Notes under the pieces: model-generated | What the model saw: the letters and a program-made list of their open reading frames with translations, nothing else | Database searches by the model: none | Told to the model about the DNA's origin: nothing | Assembly: GCA_036260805.1 (NCBI GenBank) | Contig: DATALZ010000093.1 | Coordinates: 1 to 13,863 of the forward strand | Origin: Thermocaproicibacter sp036260805 | Lineage (GTDB): Bacteria > Bacillota > Clostridia > Oscillospirales > Acutalibacteraceae | Length of the DNA stretch: 13,863 nt | Direction of reading: 5' to 3' | Made by a program: the position numbers and the translations under genes | Shown: positions 7,159 through 13,863 of the stretch, piece by piece | Layout: every line of letters begins with the position of its first letter | How positions within the stretch are numbered: the first letter of the stretch is position 1

Positions 7159-8289
7159 TTGGAGAAAGTATCCATCATATCATTACAGAACATCGCTGTG
7201 TCGTTTGACGGGGAAGCCGTGCTGAAAGATTTTAACCTCAGCATCGGCGATGGAGAGTTTGTTACGCTGCTCGGGCCTTCGGGCTGCGGCAAGACAACAA
7301 CGCTCCGTATTATCGGCGGCTTCGTCAGGCCCGACTCCGGCGATGTTTTTTTCAGCGGCAAAAAGATTACAAATTTGCCGCCTCATAAGCGCGAAGTGAA
7401 CACCATTTTCCAGAAGTATGCGCTTTTTCCGCACCTCAACGTTTACGATAACGTGGCATTCGGCATGCGCGTTCACGGCAAAAGCGAGCGGGAGATTAAG
7501 GCGAAGGTCAACGAAATGTTGACTATGGTAAACCTCAAGGGGTTTGAGCACCGGAGCGTGAACCAGCTTTCCGGAGGGCAGCAGCAGCGCGTGGCGATTG
7601 CGCGCGCGCTTGCCAATGAACCGAAAGTTCTTTTACTGGACGAACCGCTCGGTGCTCTGGACCTGAAGCTGCGCAAAGATATGCAGGCGGAGCTGAAAAA
7701 AATACAGCAGCAGACCGGAATCACATTTCTGTTCGTCACGCATGATCAGGAAGAAGCGCTTTCCATGTCCGACGAAGTCGTCGTCATGGACAAGGGTGCC
7801 ATTCAGCAGATCGGAACGCCGCTGGATATTTACAACGAGCCGAAAAACGCCTTCGTGGCGGATTTCATCGGCGAGAGCAATATTCTGGACGGGGTAATGC
7901 GCGAGGATTTCCTCGTGGAGTTCGCGGGCAGGAAATTCCGGTGTGTCGATCAGGGCTTCCGCCAGAATGAACCGGTTGACGTGGTCATTCGGCCGGAAGA
8001 CGTCGATATTGTTCCGCCGGATGAAGAACACCTGACCGGCGTGGTGCAAACCGTAAACTTCAAGGGCGTATTTTATGAAATTATTGTCGATGTGCAGGGC
8101 TTCAAATGGATGATTCAGACGACCGACATTGAGCAGGCCGGGGCAAAAATCGGCATCTCTATTCAGCCGGATGAGATCCATGTTATGCATAAATCGGAGT
8201 ATTCCGGTACGTTCGGCGACTACAGCACCTTCAGCGATGAAATGGACGAGGACAGCCGGCCCCAGTCCGAAAGCGGGGAGGCGGAATAG
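7159..8289 (+). CDS. potA: Spermidine/putrescine ABC transporter ATP-binding protein PotA
   Basis: ATPase that energises polyamine uptake through PotBC. In the 376-residue product, Walker A is GPSGCGKTT (39-47), the Q-loop is FQKYALFPH (84-92), the signature is LSGGQQQR (137-144), Walker B is VLLLDEP (157-163), the D-loop is GALD (165-168), and the switch histidine is His195 in FVTHDQEEAL. Residues from about 235 form the TOBE/regulatory domain typical of PotA and MalK-like ATPases (VVIRPEDVDI). The start is TTG, with AAAGGGG (7143-7149) 9 bases upstream; no better ATG fits the family N-terminus. The C-terminal 25 residues are acidic and look disordered. It is first in potABCD, and the potB start follows the stop by only 4 bases. 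The polyamine assignment rests on the whole operon, especially the PotD-like binding protein. Confidence 0.95.
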   Translation: MEKVSIISLQNIAVSFDGEAVLKDFNLSIGDGEFVTLLGPSGCGKTTTLRIIGGFVRPDSGDVFFSGKKITNLPPHKREVNTIFQKYALFPHLNVYDNVAFGMRVHGKSEREIKAKVNEMLTMVNLKGFEHRSVNQLSGGQQQRVAIARALANEPKVLLLDEPLGALDLKLRKDMQAELKKIQQQTGITFLFVTHDQEEALSMSDEVVVMDKGAIQQIGTPLDIYNEPKNAFVADFIGESNILDGVMREDFLVEFAGRKFRCVDQGFRQNEPVDVVIRPEDVDIVPPDEEHLTGVVQTVNFKGVFYEIIVDVQGFKWMIQTTDIEQAGAKIGISIQPDEIHVMHKSEYSGTFGDYSTFSDEMDEDSRPQSESGEAE

Positions 8290-8293
8290 CACG

Positions 8294-9112
8294 ATGAGAG
8301 CAAAATCTGCGTCTTTTCCGTACCTCGTCTGGATGGCTATCTTTATTATCGTACCAACCGCGCTGGTCTTTATTTTCGCATTTACCGACCGGAGCGGCAA
8401 TTTTACCCTTAGAAATCTCGAAGGAGTAGGGCAGTATTCCAACGTGTTTCTGCGTTCTATCTGGCTTGGAGCGATTGCGACGGTTATCAGCCTGATTATG
8501 GGTTATCCGCTGGCATACATCATTGCCAAAACGCATGCACGCAGGCAGAATGTCCTTATTATGCTTGTTATGCTCCCCATGTGGATGAACTTCCTGTTGC
8601 GTACCTATGCATGGATGACCCTGTTGGAAGACAGCGGAATCATCAATCGCATTCTGAATTTCTGCGGACTGCCCTCGGCGCATATGATCAACACGCAGGG
8701 CGCGGTCGTGCTGGGTATGGTTTATAACTATATTCCGTATATGATTCTGCCGCTTTATTCCGTCCTGACGAAAATTGACCCTAGTGTGATTGAAGCGGCA
8801 CAGGATCTCGGCGCCAGCAACAAAAAGGTTTTCCTTCGCGTCACGCTGCCTATGAGCATGCCGGGCATGATTTCCGGTGTAACGATGGTATTCGTCCCGG
8901 CGGTCAGCACTTTTATCATTTCGAAGATGCTGGGCGGCGGCAGCAATCTGCTGATTGGCGACCTGATCGACATGCAGTTCCTGGGAAGCGCCTATAACCC
9001 AAACCTCGGTTCCGCCATTTCGCTTGTGCTGATGGTGCTCATTCTTATCTGTATGGGCATCATGAACCAGTTTGACGAGAACGGCGCGACGGAAGGGGGA
9101 GTCATGGTATGA
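8294..9112 (+). CDS. potB: Spermidine/putrescine ABC transporter permease PotB
   Basis: First channel subunit of the polyamine importer. The 272-residue product has about six transmembrane helices: the first at residues 10-30, then around 55-77, 86-108, 138-158, 190-215 and 242-262. The EAA loop that docks on PotA reads EAAQDLGASNKKVFLRVTLP (167-186), followed by MSMPG. ATG 8294 was chosen: GGGGAGGCGG (8276-8284) lies about 9 bases upstream, and an N-terminus ahead of the first helix (MRAKSASFPYLVW) is family-like. In-frame upstream codons would run inside potA. Its TGA overlaps the potC ATG (ATGA, 9109-9112), so the two permeases are translationally coupled, as expected for a 1:1 heterodimer. 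Length is normal. Confidence 0.95.
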   Translation: MRAKSASFPYLVWMAIFIIVPTALVFIFAFTDRSGNFTLRNLEGVGQYSNVFLRSIWLGAIATVISLIMGYPLAYIIAKTHARRQNVLIMLVMLPMWMNFLLRTYAWMTLLEDSGIINRILNFCGLPSAHMINTQGAVVLGMVYNYIPYMILPLYSVLTKIDPSVIEAAQDLGASNKKVFLRVTLPMSMPGMISGVTMVFVPAVSTFIISKMLGGGSNLLIGDLIDMQFLGSAYNPNLGSAISLVLMVLILICMGIMNQFDENGATEGGVMV

Positions 9113-9918
9113 AGACTGTCTCCAGAGTTTACACATTCCTGATTTTCCTGTTTCTTTACGCTCCGATTGTCGTACTGATTATTTTTTCCTTTAACGATTC
9201 CACCACCATGAGCCGCTCGGTCTGGTCCGGCTTTTCCCTGAAATGGTACACCCGCCTGTTTCAGGATCAGATGCTTCTGGCAGCTTTGCGGAACACGCTT
9301 GTAATCGCGGTAATCGCCGCGGTCGTATCCACTGTGCTTGGAACAGCGGCTGCAATCGGCATCAGCGGCATGAATAAATGGGTCAGGCGCGTCGTGATGA
9401 ATGTCACGAATTTCCCAATGGTGAATCCGGACATTGTAACCGGCGTTTCTCTTATGCTTCTGTTTGTAGCGGCGGCAAAGCTGATGGGCGGTCTTTCGCT
9501 CGGCATGCTTTCCTTGATTCTGGCTCATATTACGTTCTGCCTGCCGTATGTGATCCTCTCCGTTATGCCCAAGCTGCGGCAGATGAATCCAAACCTGTAT
9601 GAAGCGGCGCAGGATCTTGGCTGCCCGCCCGTTACATCGTTCTTCCGTGTCGTATTGCCGGAAATCATGCCCGGCGTAGTGACCGGCCTGATTATGGCAT
9701 TCACGCTTTCCATTGATGATTTTGTCGTCAGTTATTTCACCAGCGGCACCACACAGACTCTGCCGATTTATATTTATTCGATGACGCGCAAGCGGGTCAG
9801 CCCTGAAATCAACGCGCTCTCTACGCTCCTTTTTGCAATTATTATCCTTTTGCTGGTTGTCATTAATGTACGTACGGCAAAAGACCAGAAGCGCGAGACT
9901 GTGAAAAAGGAGGTATGA
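9109..9918 (+). CDS. potC: Spermidine/putrescine ABC transporter permease PotC
   Basis: Second channel subunit. The 269-residue product starts with a hydrophobic helix (residues 8-27) followed by the PotC-type SFNDSTTMSRSVWSGFSLKWY (27-47). The EAA loop is EAAQDLGCPPVTSFFRVVLP (165-184), followed by EIMPG. The family segment FTLSIDDFVVSYFTSG follows, and the last helix ends near residue 258 before a basic tail. ATG 9109 overlaps the potB stop and has GGAAGGGGGA (9091-9100) upstream. Its TGA lies 4 bases before the potD TTG, and the potD SD is inside its 3' end. Nothing is abnormal. Confidence 0.95.
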   Translation: MKTVSRVYTFLIFLFLYAPIVVLIIFSFNDSTTMSRSVWSGFSLKWYTRLFQDQMLLAALRNTLVIAVIAAVVSTVLGTAAAIGISGMNKWVRRVVMNVTNFPMVNPDIVTGVSLMLLFVAAAKLMGGLSLGMLSLILAHITFCLPYVILSVMPKLRQMNPNLYEAAQDLGCPPVTSFFRVVLPEIMPGVVTGLIMAFTLSIDDFVVSYFTSGTTQTLPIYIYSMTRKRVSPEINALSTLLFAIIILLLVVINVRTAKDQKRETVKKEV

Positions 9919-9922
9919 GCGG

Positions 9923-11116
9923 TTGAAAAAATGGTTTGCGGCTTTCATGGCTGCTCTTCTCCTGACGGTGAGCGTCCCGGTTTCCGCGGCAGATACTGCA
10001 TCCGCTTCCGCCAAAACCCAGGCCGGTATTACCCTTAACATTTACAACTGGGGCGAGTATATTTCAACGGGCGAAGACGGTTCCATGAACGTTAACGCCG
10101 AATTTACCAAACGTACCGGCATTAAAGTGAATTACACCACTTTTGAGGACAACGAATCGCTGTATTCCAAGCTTGCCGGCGGTGGAGCAAGCTACGACGT
10201 GATTTTCCCATCGGATTACATGATTTCCAAGATGATTCAGGAGAAGATGCTTCAGAAACTCGATTTCAGGAATATCCCGAATTATAAATATGTAGACAAA
10301 ACATACCGCGGCGAGGTTTACGATCCAAAGGACGAATATACGGTGCCCTATACCTGGGGCGTAGTCGGAATCTTTTACAACAAAAAATATGTAAAGGAGA
10401 AAGTCGACAGCTGGAAAATCCTCTGGAATAAAAAATACGCGGGAAAAATTCTGATGTTCGACAACCCGCGCGATTCTTTTGGAATTGCGCAGAAAATTCT
10501 AGGCTATTCCTATAATTCAACCAATACGGATGAGTGGAACGCAGCCGCCAATCTGCTGGAGAAGCAGAAACCGCTGGTTCAGGCGTATGTTATGGATCAG
10601 ATTTTCGACAAGATGTCCAGCGGCGAAGCCTGGCTTGCCCCGTATTACGCGGGCGACGCGGCAACGCTCGTTAAGGATAACCCGAATATTGGGTTTGCCA
10701 TCCCGACAAAGGAAGGCACCAACTTCTTTGTGGATGCAATGTGTATCCCCACAAGCACGAAACATAAAAAGGAAGCGGAAGAATACATCAATTTTCTCTG
10801 CGAGCCGGACGTCGCCGCCGCCAATATGGAAGCGGTAGGCTATTCCACTCCGGAAGCGGAAGCGAAAAAGCTTCTGCCGAAGGAAACGCAGGAAAACCCG
10901 ATAGTTTACCCGCCGATGAGCATTCTTAAGAAGTCCGAAACCTATATCAATCTGCCGGAAGATACCAGCCTGCTCGAAGATTCCTTATGGGCGCAGGTGA
11001 AGATGGGCGGCGCCGGGCAGACAGCCACACTCATTGCCGTCCTTGCAGGATTCTTGCTGGTGTATATCGGCATTGTAATCTATAAAAAAGTCAAAAGAAA
11101 ACGGGAGCTGGAATAG
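9923..11116 (+). CDS. potD: Spermidine/putrescine-binding protein PotD with C-terminal membrane anchor
   Basis: Extracellular polyamine receptor of the PotABC importer. The 397-residue product begins with a signal peptide (basic MKK, hydrophobic core, VSA-AD cleavage site near residue 22) that has no lipobox cysteine. The mature part starts like PotD (ITLNIYNWGEYIS) and has the family segments YDVIFPSDYMISKM, YTVPYTWGVVGIFYNKKYV and DAMCIPTSTKHKKEAEEYIN. After the usual domain end (about residue 360) it carries a hydrophobic stretch of about 21 residues (about 367-387) and a basic tail KKVKRKRELE. It thus has a type-I topology, with the C-terminal helix holding it in the membrane instead of a lipid. 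Start TTG 9923 has AAGGAGGT about 8 bases upstream, inside the end of potC. Putrescine versus spermidine preference cannot be judged. Confidence 0.93.
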   Translation: MKKWFAAFMAALLLTVSVPVSAADTASASAKTQAGITLNIYNWGEYISTGEDGSMNVNAEFTKRTGIKVNYTTFEDNESLYSKLAGGGASYDVIFPSDYMISKMIQEKMLQKLDFRNIPNYKYVDKTYRGEVYDPKDEYTVPYTWGVVGIFYNKKYVKEKVDSWKILWNKKYAGKILMFDNPRDSFGIAQKILGYSYNSTNTDEWNAAANLLEKQKPLVQAYVMDQIFDKMSSGEAWLAPYYAGDAATLVKDNPNIGFAIPTKEGTNFFVDAMCIPTSTKHKKEAEEYINFLCEPDVAAANMEAVGYSTPEAEAKKLLPKETQENPIVYPPMSILKKSETYINLPEDTSLLEDSLWAQVKMGGAGQTATLIAVLAGFLLVYIGIVIYKKVKRKRELE

Positions 11117-11127
11117 ATCCGAAACAA

Positions 11128-11157
11128 GAGGAGAAATTCGTTTCTCCTCATTTTTTT
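11128..11157 (+). terminator. Intrinsic terminator of the pot operon
   Basis: A 9-bp stem GAGGAGAAA/TTTCTCCTC (11128-11136 and 11141-11149) is closed by a very stable TTCG tetraloop and followed by A and T7 (11151-11157). It starts 11 bases after the potD stop. Confidence 0.93.
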
Positions 11158-11161
11158 ACCC

Positions 11162-11189
11162 TTGACTTTAATAAAATTAATGTTATAAT
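11162..11189 (+). promoter_or_regulatory. Sigma-A type promoter of the DUF2089 cassette
   Basis: TTGACT (11162-11167), 16-base spacer, perfect TATAAT (11184-11189), in an AT-rich tract directly after the pot terminator. Predicted start is near 11196, about 60 bases before the first gene of the cassette. The three genes downstream are closely spaced and probably cotranscribed from here. Confidence 0.78.
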
Positions 11190-11256
11190 CAATATTATTA
11201 AAAAATAAATCAATAGAATAGTAATTAATATTTATCAGATAAAAGGTGGTCGTTGT

Positions 11257-11556
11257 ATGCCATATGTTGAATCCGTTCTTATTACAGTTGCTGTTACAGT
11301 AACCATATTTGCAGCTGAGCATTTTTTGGCCAGTCTAAAAAACTGGGTATTCGGCGGCATCCTTCCAATCGCTTTTTTGTTGTTCTCCATTTGGTGCTTT
11401 CTGATTCGCACTCCCAGATTAAGTACGGAAGCCTTGTTTCCCTTTATGATTCTGTTCCTGGCAATTCTGTCAAGTTGGGCTGAGGCAAGAGAAAATCGAA
11501 AGAAAAAGCTGAAAAAAGAATTGGAAAGTATGCAGGCGCAAGACTTGAGAAAATAA
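11257..11556 (+). CDS. Small membrane protein, first gene of DUF2089 cassette
   Basis: A 99-residue protein with three predicted membrane segments (about residues 6-24, 29-49 and 58-74) and a highly charged tail (EARENRKKKLKKELESM) likely to be a cytoplasmic helix or coiled coil. ATG follows AAGGTGG (11243-11249) by 7 bases. No known family is recognised by eye. It resembles the third gene of the cassette: FAAEHFLA against CFAEYFLA after the first helix, GGILPI against MFILPI at helix 2, and ELESMQAQDL against ELDRMTLEDL at the end. The two look like paralogues bracketing the helix-turn-helix gene. Function is unknown; a membrane partner of the middle protein is the obvious guess from context. 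Confidence 0.8.
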   Translation: MPYVESVLITVAVTVTIFAAEHFLASLKNWVFGGILPIAFLLFSIWCFLIRTPRLSTEALFPFMILFLAILSSWAEARENRKKKLKKELESMQAQDLRK

Positions 11557-11579
11557 AAATGTGTGAAAGGATATCAACA

Positions 11580-11873
11580 ATGGAAACTCTACCGGACTGG
11601 ATGAGAAACCTTGATGAAGAAGATGCGGCTTTTATAAAAAAATTTCTGCTTTCATCCGGCTCCCTCAAAGAAATAGCAAAGCTGTATGGGGTCAGCTATC
11701 CGACGGTTCGTCTGCGGCTTGATCGTCTGATTCAGAAAATTGAACTGAGCGAGCAAGCGGAAAAAGACCCGTATGTTTCCCTGATTCAAAAAATGGCGAT
11801 TGAAGAGAAAATCAGTCTCGAATCCGCAAAACTGCTTATCTTCGAATACAAAAAACAGAGAAAGGAGGAGTAA
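11580..11873 (+). CDS. DUF2089-type helix-turn-helix protein
   Basis: A 97-residue basic protein matching the DUF2089 pattern: LPDWMRNLDEEDAAFIKKFL near the N-terminus, then SGSLKEIAKLYGVSYPTVR (26-44), a helix-turn-helix resembling sigma-factor region 4, and RLDRLIQKI. The C-terminal part (MAIEEKISLESAKLLIFEYK) resembles the short helical hairpin found at the ends of such proteins and SHOCT-like domains. It is probably a DNA-binding regulator, though no partner or target is established. ATG 11580 is preferred: AAAGG (11566-11570) is 9 bases upstream and the product then starts METLPDWM as family members do. An ATG at 11559 would add seven residues. It lies between two paralogous membrane protein genes, 23 bases after the first and 3 bases before the next. 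Confidence 0.85.
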   Translation: METLPDWMRNLDEEDAAFIKKFLLSSGSLKEIAKLYGVSYPTVRLRLDRLIQKIELSEQAEKDPYVSLIQKMAIEEKISLESAKLLIFEYKKQRKEE

Positions 11874-11876
11874 TCA

Positions 11877-12155
11877 ATGGCAAATATATTGAGTTATACA
11901 GTATTCTTATTACTTCTGCCAGCTGGTCTTTGCTTTGCAGAATATTTTTTAGCAAAACACGGTCATGAAGCCGGTATGTTCATTCTGCCGATTGTTTCGC
12001 TGAGTATTGCCTTTTTCATCCCGTGGTACGGAATCGTTCTGGCATTGATCGTTTTGTCGGTGGGATTATTAACGAAACATCTTAAAAAGTTAAAACAAAA
12101 CGAACTGGATCGAATGACCTTAGAAGATTTAGGCGGGGATAATCACAAAAAATAA
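11877..12155 (+). CDS. Small membrane protein, third gene of DUF2089 cassette
   Basis: A 92-residue protein with a hydrophobic first helix (residues 4-22), then two closely spaced hydrophobic segments within about 32-66, and a charged tail (KHLKKLKQNELDRMTLEDL). ATG follows AAAGGAGGAG (11861-11870), which overlaps the end of the DUF2089 gene, so translation is coupled. It appears homologous to the first gene of the cassette along its length (see that entry), with the same helix order and the same ending pattern before the stop. No enzyme motif or known family is recognised. No terminator was seen in the 200 bases after it. Confidence 0.8.
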   Translation: MANILSYTVFLLLLPAGLCFAEYFLAKHGHEAGMFILPIVSLSIAFFIPWYGIVLALIVLSVGLLTKHLKKLKQNELDRMTLEDLGGDNHKK

Positions 12156-12300
12156 GCTTAAATTTCATATTTGTGAATACGACCCAAAGTATAGTGTCTC
12201 AGCATCATTACCACCTTATGCAATATTCGGTACTGTTGGCCGCAAATTCCGAAAAAGAGCGTTTATTACTATTATTTTCCAGAAAAAAACAGAATTGACA

Positions 12301-12329
12301 ACATAAAAAGCTTCCCTTGTGGCAGATTA
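12301..12329 (+). promoter_or_regulatory. Possible sporulation (sigma-G/F-like) promoter of spoIVB
   Basis: ACATAA (12301-12306) and CAGATTA (12323-12329), about 16 bases apart, loosely resemble the sigma-G pattern (GMATR and CATNNTA). The spacing to the SD at 12343 is short but possible. A TTGACA at 12295-12300 has no -10 box at 17 bases. In Bacillus, spoIVB is read by forespore sigma factors; that knowledge, more than the match, motivates this call. The preceding 145 bases (12156-12300) hold no other clear signal, only a 42-codon open frame without SD. Confidence 0.3.
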
Positions 12330-12357
12330 ATACTGCGGTGCAAGGGAGGTGAAATTT

Positions 12358-13590
12358 TTGAAAAAGGCCATTAAAGTTTTTACAGTATCCGCCGCAATTT
12401 TAGGATTGCTGTTTGCAGCTGTCCTTGGCACGGCGGATTATTTTACTCCCAATTCCTATACAATTACGGAAGGCGGCAGCCTGAACTGGTTTTCGGGCGC
12501 GTTTACCGTAGTAAAAGACAATTCGGCTGAGGTTTCTGTCAGTGCGGGAAGCGGCTATCCGAAAAGCTACAGCGCAAAATTAATGCTCTATCATTCCATT
12601 CCCCTGAAAAACGTAAATGTAAATGTTGTGGATAACTCCTGCGTTGTCATCTGCGGCACTCCATTCGGCATTAAAATGTTTACCAACGGAGTTGTTGTGG
12701 TGGGTCTTGCCGATATTAAAACAAATACCGGAACTGTTAACCCCGCTTCCGAAGCAGGGCTTAAGGTTGGCGATATCATTACTACAGTCAATGGAAAAAA
12801 CGTGAATACCAACACCGATGTAGAAAATGCGGTGGAAGGGTGCAGCGGCCGTCAAATGAAAATGACAGTCCGCAGAGATCAGCAAAAAATGTCGGTTTCG
12901 GTTCAGCCCGTTCGCTCAGATACGGACGGCTTGTATAAAGTCGGCCTCTGGGTCCGAGACAGCACCGCCGGAATTGGAACGCTGACGTTTTACGATCCGT
13001 CTCAAAAATGTTTTGCTGGGCTTGGCCACGGCATTTGTGATTCCGATACCGGCCAGTTAATGCCTTTGCTCAGCGGCGATATTGTTCCTGTTACAATCAG
13101 CGGTATCACCAGGGGCTTAAAAGGCACGCCCGGTGAACTTAGAGGGTATTTCTCCGATGATAAGGCAATTGGCAGCTTAAGCGCTAATGTACAATCCGGG
13201 GTTTATGGTACCTTGAATACTCCGGCTCAGGGTACGGCAATGCAGGTTGCCATGAAGCAGGATGTTAAAACCGGCCCCGCAAAAGTCTACACGACAATTG
13301 ACGGAAGTACCCCAAAATATTATGATATTGATATAGAGAGAATTGATTATAGAGATAACGTTCAAAGCAAGAATCTTGTTCTGCATATTACCGACCAGCA
13401 ATTGCTTACCCAAACAGGCGGTATTGTGCAGGGAATGAGCGGCAGTCCGATTGTTCAAAATGGAAAGCTTGTTGGTGCGGTTACCCATGTTTTTGTAAAC
13501 GATCCAACCCGCGGATACGGCATTTTTTCTGAAAATATGCTCACTCAGGAGAAAACCGTAGGCCTTCAGGAAAGTAAGCTGGCGTCGTAA
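12358..13590 (+). CDS. spoIVB: SpoIVB sporulation signalling serine protease
   Basis: Forespore-made, secreted protease that in Bacillus triggers pro-sigma-K activation by cleaving SpoIVFA. The 410-residue product has an N-terminal membrane/signal helix (residues 6-27) and a PDZ domain (about 115-185, with SEAGLKVGDIITTVNGKNV). The S55 peptidase domain has GLGHGICD (221-228, His224), LKGTPGELRGYF (254-265), HITD (343-346) and GGIVQGMSGSPI (354-365). By analogy with Bacillus, the likely catalytic residues are His224, Asp346 and Ser361. TTG 12358 is preferred: AAGGGAGGTG (12343-12351) lies 6 bases upstream. A GTG at 12349 in the same frame is part of that SD. The next gene is spo0A, a pairing conserved in spore formers. 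The gene looks intact. Confidence 0.94.
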   Translation: MKKAIKVFTVSAAILGLLFAAVLGTADYFTPNSYTITEGGSLNWFSGAFTVVKDNSAEVSVSAGSGYPKSYSAKLMLYHSIPLKNVNVNVVDNSCVVICGTPFGIKMFTNGVVVVGLADIKTNTGTVNPASEAGLKVGDIITTVNGKNVNTNTDVENAVEGCSGRQMKMTVRRDQQKMSVSVQPVRSDTDGLYKVGLWVRDSTAGIGTLTFYDPSQKCFAGLGHGICDSDTGQLMPLLSGDIVPVTISGITRGLKGTPGELRGYFSDDKAIGSLSANVQSGVYGTLNTPAQGTAMQVAMKQDVKTGPAKVYTTIDGSTPKYYDIDIERIDYRDNVQSKNLVLHITDQQLLTQTGGIVQGMSGSPIVQNGKLVGAVTHVFVNDPTRGYGIFSENMLTQEKTVGLQESKLAS

Positions 13591-13604
13591 AATCTTCATC
13601 CATC

Positions 13605-13625
13605 TTGATTTTCCCCTAAAATCAA
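13605..13625. other. Weak AT-rich hairpin after spoIVB
   Basis: TTGATTTT (13605-13612) pairs with AAAATCAA (13618-13625) around CCCCT. The plus strand then has A-rich rather than T-rich sequence, so it is at best a weak spoIVB terminator. The T-run occurs only on the minus strand. Confidence 0.4.
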
Positions 13626-13645
13626 AAAAATATTTCGCCAAACTA

Positions 13646-13674
13646 TTGCCAATTTTACCAATATATGGTATTAT
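13646..13674 (+). promoter_or_regulatory. Sigma-A type promoter of spo0A
   Basis: TTGCCA (13646-13651), 17-base spacer, TATTAT (13669-13674). Predicted start is about 13681, giving a leader of about 28 bases. spo0A can therefore be transcribed independently of spoIVB. I found no convincing sigma-H promoter or 0A box here. Confidence 0.65.
13656..13670. repeat. Inverted repeat overlapping the spo0A promoter
   Basis: TACCA (13656-13660), ATATA, TGGTA (13666-13670). It lies within the spacer and reaches into the -10 box, where a bound repressor would block RNA polymerase. It is short, so chance is possible. Confidence 0.35.
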
Positions 13675-13708
13675 ATCGCTATAATAAATCAATTAGGGGG
13701 ACACAAAG

Positions 13709-13863
13709 ATGGAAAAGCGCATCAAACTGCTTATTGCAAACGACAGTACCGAGTTTCACACCGAGTACGGTCGAGTTTTTGAAAATTCAGGGCTGGATGT
13801 CAGTTATGCTCCAAAAGACGGTATTAAACTGTTGGAAAAAATCGAGGCGGTTGCCCCGAATGT
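13709..13863 (+). CDS. spo0A: Spo0A, sporulation response regulator (N-terminal part, truncated by window end)
   Basis: Master transcription factor of sporulation, activated by phosphorylation of its receiver domain. Only 51 residues are visible, all from the receiver domain: MEKRIKLLIANDSTEFHTEY, then a first helix, SGLDVSYAPKDG, and the following helix ending at the window edge. The phosphoacceptor Asp and the DNA-binding domain lie outside. ATG 13709 has AGGGGG (13695-13700) 8 bases upstream. Identity rests on the resemblance to clostridial Spo0A N-termini and on the position directly after spoIVB. The acidic pair at the end of strand 1, usually Asp-Asp, reads Asn11-Asp12 here. Confidence 0.85.
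   Translation, partial: MEKRIKLLIANDSTEFHTEYGRVFENSGLDVSYAPKDGIKLLEKIEAVAPN

Noticed and set aside
7633..8442. Minus-strand open frame of 269 codons opposite potA
   Set aside because: No SD or motif; it is antisense to the PotA ATPase and TOBE domains.
8231..9136. Long minus-strand open frame (301 codons) opposite potB
   Set aside because: Its product is His/Arg/Gln-rich with no family features, and it lies wholly opposite the well-supported potA-potB-potC coding region. It is a codon-bias shadow.
8992..10041. Minus-strand open frame of 349 codons opposite potC
   Set aside because: Same kind of shadow; it spans the potB end, all of potC and the potD signal peptide, which are clear on the plus strand.
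12176..12300. Open frame of about 42 codons in the gap before spoIVB
   Set aside because: The only ATG (12218) has no SD, and the product (poly-Leu then Arg/Lys) looks like chance translation of AT-rich DNA.

Overview
The window looks like chromosome of an endospore-forming Clostridia bacterium, probably from the Oscillospiraceae/Ruminococcaceae side. The basis is a spoIVB-spo0A pair at the right end, Firmicutes-type strong Shine-Dalgarno (SD) sites (AGGAGG, GGGAGG), several TTG starts, sigma-A-like promoters, and moderate GC in the large operons with AT-rich gaps. No rRNA, tRNA, CRISPR array, insertion sequence or phage gene was seen.

Left region (1-4437): the 3' part of a branched-chain amino acid ABC transporter operon, livK(partial)-livH-livM-livG-livF. 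The genes are tightly packed or overlapping, except for a hairpin-bearing gap after livK. Two consecutive intrinsic terminators close the operon; the second is bidirectional.

Middle region (4438-7158): a short AT-rich stretch holds a strong SD site and a miniature reading frame broken by an in-frame TAA. A minus-strand gene for a family-2 glycosyltransferase with a long TPR tail follows, then a small acidic minus-strand ORF of unknown function. Next comes a 440-base non-coding interval with a good sigma-A promoter and a roughly 190-nt, apparently structured leader RNA ahead of the next operon.

Spermidine/putrescine operon (7159-11157): potA-potB-potC-potD in the usual order (ATPase, two permeases, binding protein), ending at a UUCG-loop terminator. 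The binding protein is odd: it has a cleavable type-I signal peptide without a lipobox cysteine, plus a C-terminal membrane helix that probably anchors it.

Accessory cassette (11162-12155): its own promoter drives three small genes. A DUF2089-type helix-turn-helix protein is flanked on both sides by small membrane proteins that appear to be paralogues of each other. This is the least understood module and, with the potA leader, the best candidate for something new.

Right end (12301-13863): the sporulation protease gene spoIVB, then the start of spo0A, the master sporulation regulator, with a clear sigma-A promoter, an inverted repeat overlapping it, and an Asn in place of one conserved receiver-domain Asp.
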